Program-made: the position numbers and the translations under genes
Part shown: positions 6,618 to 8,539 of the stretch, one piece after another
How positions within the stretch are numbered: the stretch's first letter is position 1
Layout of the letters: each line of letters opens with the position of its first letter
The notes under the pieces: model-generated
What the model saw: only the letters and a program-made list of their open reading frames with translations
What the model was told of the DNA's origin: nothing
The model's database searches: none
From: JBPESN01 sp051710625
GTDB taxonomy: Bacteria > Pseudomonadota > Gammaproteobacteria > Enterobacterales > Enterobacteriaceae
Direction of reading: 5' to 3'
Length of the DNA: 8,539 nt
Assembly (NCBI RefSeq): GCF_051710625.1
Contig: NZ_JBPESN010000086.1
Span: forward strand, 1 to 8,539

Positions 6618-7179
6618 ATCCTCCTCCCAGGACGTGACGAGGCTGGTCATTGCGCTGCATCAACAGCAGGTAATCGCTTATCCGACGGAGGCCGTGTTCG
6701 GGTTGGGCTGCGATCCTGACAGCGAAAGCGCGGTCCAGGCGCTGTTGGCGTTAAAACAACGCCCGTGGCAAAAAGGCTTAATTCTGGTCGCCGTCCATTA
6801 CGCTCAGTTAAAGGAATATATTGACGACGACGCGTTAGATGATGCTGCACGAGTGCGGATCTTCGCCAGCTGGCCAGGTCCCGTGACGTGGGTGATACCG
6901 GCCCGTCCGACAACACCGCGCTGGCTTACGGGGCAACGTGCATCCCTGGCGGTACGGGTCAGCGCGTTTGAACCCGTACGGCGGCTTTGTCTTGTGTTCG
7001 GTAAGCCGCTGGTGTCCACCAGCGCTAATCTGACCGGCCAACCGCCGGCGCGTAGCGCCGACGAAGTGCGTAAGCAATTGGGCGCCGCTTTCCCGGTGCT
7101 GGACGAGGCAGTGGAAGGACGACTCAATCCCTCTGAGATACGTGATGCTCTGAGCGGCGAATTGATTCGACAGGGCTGA
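6607..7179 (+). CDS. tsaC: Threonylcarbamoyl-AMP synthase TsaC (YrdC/RimN)
   Basis: TsaC makes L-threonylcarbamoyl-adenylate from threonine, bicarbonate and ATP. TsaBDE then transfers the group to A37 of ANN-decoding tRNAs (t6A); the function is usually essential. The frame is 190 residues, the same as E. coli TsaC, and uninterrupted. Family signatures are YPTEAVFGLGCDP (25-37), the basic KQRPWQKGLIL segment (50-60), SLAVRV (113-118) and STSAN (137-141), which line the substrate pocket. The end, GRLNPSEIRDALSGEL, matches E. coli closely. The start is ATG at 6607 or the next codon, ATG at 6610; I cannot separate them. The ribosome binding site is weak, and the start overlaps the remains of yrdD by 11 nt, suggesting translational coupling in the original operon. 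It is intact amid decayed neighbours. Confidence 0.96.
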   Translation: MMIESSSQDVTRLVIALHQQQVIAYPTEAVFGLGCDPDSESAVQALLALKQRPWQKGLILVAVHYAQLKEYIDDDALDDAARVRIFASWPGPVTWVIPARPTTPRWLTGQRASLAVRVSAFEPVRRLCLVFGKPLVSTSANLTGQPPARSADEVRKQLGAAFPVLDEAVEGRLNPSEIRDALSGELIRQG

Positions 7180-7198
7180 TTATAACCGGAGTGTCACC

Positions 7199-8017
7199 AT
7201 GGATACCTTTGCCGTTTTTGGTAATCCGATTACCCATAGTCGTTCACCGCGCATCCATGCGCTATTTGCCGCTGAGACAAGTATAACCCACCCTTACGGC
7301 TGGGCACTGGCGCCGCTGGAGGACTTTGAGCAAACGCTGCGGCAGTTTTTCGACGCGGGCGGCTTGGGGGCAAATATTACCCTGCCATTTAAAGAACGTG
7401 CGTTTTCGCTATGCGATCAACTCACCGAGCGAAGTGCTTTGGCGGGGGCGGTGAATACCATCAAGAAGCAGCCGGACGGCTTTTTGCTGGGGGACAATAC
7501 CGACGGCATTGGTCTGGTCAGTGATTTGCAGCGTCTCGATCTACTGCGCCAGGACAGCCGGGTTCTGTTAGTGGGTGCCGGCGGCGCGGCGCGGGGAGTG
7601 ATCCTGCCGCTGCTGGCCTACGGTTGCAAAGTGGTGCTGACTAACCGCACTTTTCCGCGCGCGCAGGAGCTGGTCGGGTTTTACCACCATGTGGGCGATA
7701 TCAGCGCGCTGCCGCTGGAGCGCCTGAGCACGCCGGATTATGATCTAATTATTAACGCGACTTCGACCGGTGTACAGGGCAGTATCCTGCCGCTGCCGGC
7801 ATCGCTCATTACGTCATCGGTCTGTTGCTATGACATGTGTTACCAACAAGGCGATACGCCGTTCATCGCCTGGTGCCGCCGGCAGGGCGCGCTGCGCTGC
7901 GTTGATGGGCTCGGTATGCTGGTGGGCCAGGCGGCCGCGTCATTTTTGCTATGGCATGGGGTTTTACCCTCAGTTTTACCGGTGCTGAAAACGTTGCGCG
8001 CGGAGCTAAGCGCATGA
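7199..8017 (+). CDS. aroE: Shikimate dehydrogenase (NADP+)
   Basis: AroE reduces 3-dehydroshikimate to shikimate with NADPH, step four of the shikimate pathway to chorismate, aromatic amino acids, folate and quinones. The 272-residue frame is the same length as E. coli AroE and has no lesion. The substrate-binding domain carries SRSP (14-17), the catalytic Lys65 (TLPFKERA) and Asp102 (GDNTDG), with Asn86 in GAVNT. The NADP-binding fold has GAGGAARG (126-133) and NRTFPRA (149-155), whose arginines recognise the NADP phosphate. The ATG is preceded by GGAG at 7188-7191, 7 nt away. It follows tsaC by 19 nt and shares ATGA with yrdB. A retained aroE suggests the bacterium still makes chorismate or supplies aromatics, assuming the other aro genes survive. 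Confidence 0.97.
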   Translation: MDTFAVFGNPITHSRSPRIHALFAAETSITHPYGWALAPLEDFEQTLRQFFDAGGLGANITLPFKERAFSLCDQLTERSALAGAVNTIKKQPDGFLLGDNTDGIGLVSDLQRLDLLRQDSRVLLVGAGGAARGVILPLLAYGCKVVLTNRTFPRAQELVGFYHHVGDISALPLERLSTPDYDLIINATSTGVQGSILPLPASLITSSVCCYDMCYQQGDTPFIAWCRRQGALRCVDGLGMLVGQAAASFLLWHGVLPSVLPVLKTLRAELSA

Positions 8018-8297
8018 ACCAGGCGATCCATTTTCCCGATCTTGAACAATGGGATGACGAGGGGCAAAGCGTGTGTTTCCCGGCTTTGGTGAGCGGCATG
8101 CGCGTAGAGTGCCAGGTTAGTGCAGGCTGGTTATATAACCGGTTTGCCTCTGAGACTAATATCAGCACCGCCTAAACGTTGAGGATGCAATCGAAACACT
8201 TATTGCTCAGGGGGCGACCTCGACGGACCATTTTGTTTATCGTAACGCAATGGCCCACGCCCACACCCATGCTATTGCCAGATTGCGACCCCGTTGA
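8014..8297 (+). pseudogene. yrdB: yrdB (DUF1488), broken by a deletion of about 22 nt
   Basis: YrdB is a small protein of about 85 residues of unknown function (DUF1488), normally encoded after aroE. The ATG overlaps the aroE stop (ATGA at 8014-8017) and gives MNQAIHFPDLEQWDDEGQSV, close to E. coli. After RFASET the frame runs to TAA at 8173-8175. One frame over, homology resumes at QHRLNVEDAIETLIAQG. The missing segment corresponds to PEQWLASF in E. coli, so about 22 nt appear deleted. The family's usual end would fall near 8246, but no stop is there; the first in-frame stop is at 8295-8297, so the 3' end may also be altered. A 53-residue truncated product is possible but would lack the C-terminal third. 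Confidence 0.8.
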
Positions 8298-8391
8298 TTT
8301 CCTCCATGACAGCGCGCCGATGAAAACGTCAGGGTAAAACCTCATGATCAAGTTCCTTCGGCGTGCGGCCTCTCTTCATCCGCCTGCAGAA
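8298..8391. other. Unassigned spacer between yrdB and the right IS
   Basis: I recognise no gene, RNA or repeat here on either strand. In E. coli the next gene is yrdA on the opposite strand; I could not match its C-terminus in any minus-strand frame, so it is either beyond the IS or lost. The last bases (8376-8391) would be read by the run-on orfB of the IS. Confidence 0.4.
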
Positions 8392-8539
8392 TGTAGTGGA
8401 CAACTAAAACTGGCCACCGCGTTAGCGTTTTTCCAGTATCTATTTTCTGATTCGTTTGGTGGCAACCCACCGTTATATTTATGCGGCCTGAGTGCGCTGT
8501 AATATCCCACGATATAGTCGGTAATTTCATGAGCTGCTT
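8376..8539 (-). CDS. IS3-family transposase OrfB, C-terminal end, with a lost stop codon
   Basis: OrfB carries the DDE catalytic core of IS3-family transposases; only the last part is in the window. The minus-strand frame reads AAHEITDYIVGYYSALRPH, then YNGGLPPNESENRYW and NAVASFS, typical of the end of an IS911-type OrfB just after the catalytic domain. The scar copy in smg has AGT TTT AGT TGA here, which would end the protein at SFS inside the terminal repeat. In this copy the codon is TGT. Translation therefore runs through the IS tip, adding CPLHSAGG from terminal repeat and flank, before TGA at 8378-8376. The catalytic residues lie outside the window, so activity cannot be judged. Confidence 0.8.
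   Translation of the reverse strand, partial: AAHEITDYIVGYYSALRPHKYNGGLPPNESENRYWKNANAVASFSCPLHSAGG
8392..8539 (-). mobile_element. IS911-like IS3-family insertion sequence, right (orfB) end, cut by the window edge
   Basis: The plus strand from 8392 begins TGTAGTGGACAACTAAAACT, a terminal repeat that shares TGTAGTGG and 20 of 27 bases with the IS end at 305, as expected for the two ends of one element type. The orfB 3' end runs up to it. The element extends beyond the window and is on the minus strand, like the left one, but is entered from its opposite end. Whether both belong to the same IS species is inference. Confidence 0.85.

Noticed and set aside
8171..8344. Minus-strand open frame of about 57 residues (ATG at 8344)
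   Set aside because: It runs antisense to the yrdB remnant and shows no ribosome binding site or recognisable features; I could not match it to yrdA.
1..8539. Composite transposon carrying cargo genes
   Set aside because: The DNA between the IS ends is the standard enterobacterial core gene order, not foreign cargo.
1..8539. CRISPR arrays, tRNA or rRNA genes, toxin-antitoxin or defence systems
   Set aside because: No regularly spaced repeats, no tRNA-like segments and no such protein families were seen on either strand.

Overview
The window is a stretch of gamma-proteobacterial (Enterobacterales) chromosome in the E. coli-like order trkA-rsmB-fmt-def (minus strand), then divergently dprA-smg-yrdD-tsaC-aroE-yrdB (plus strand). 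An insertion-sequence end lies at each edge. Protein similarity to enterobacterial homologues is high, but six of the ten chromosomal genes carry frameshifts, internal deletions or stop codons. This mix of near-normal sequence, many fresh pseudogenes and IS elements suggests a recently host-restricted insect symbiont of the Sodalis type. That placement is inference from gene order, remembered homologues and decay pattern, not from a search.

Layout. 1-305: start of an IS911-like IS3-family element (minus strand), whose tip lies one base past the trkA stop codon. 307-1682: trkA, broken by a 1-nt deletion. 1784-3057: rsmB, heavily broken. 3129-4079: fmt, intact. 4101-4616: def, intact. 4617-4707: divergent promoter region. 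4708-5620: dprA, with a large internal deletion and a frameshift. 5592-6071: smg, split by a 21-nt IS-end scar and a small deletion. 6095-6617: yrdD, with a deletion of about 35 nt. 6607-7179: tsaC, intact. 7199-8017: aroE, intact. 8014-8297: yrdB, with a deletion of about 22 nt. 8298-8391: nothing recognised. 8392-8539: 3' end of a second IS3-family element, also on the minus strand.

The survivors form a coherent set. Fmt formylates initiator Met-tRNA and Def removes the formyl group from new proteins. TsaC makes the threonylcarbamoyl-AMP needed for tRNA t6A37. AroE makes shikimate for aromatic compounds. The losses are functions an intracellular symbiont can probably do without: K+ uptake regulation (trkA), a single rRNA methylation (rsmB), DNA uptake/recombination mediation (dprA), and three little-understood proteins (smg, yrdD, yrdB).

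I found no undescribed defence or metabolic system. The most interesting signals are about decay. An IS scar inside smg appears to preserve the ancestral IS stop codon that the IS copy at the right edge has lost. Both nucleotide-binding glycine motifs of TrkA are hit in addition to its frameshift. Two same-orientation IS ends bracket an 8.1-kb segment holding four retained genes.
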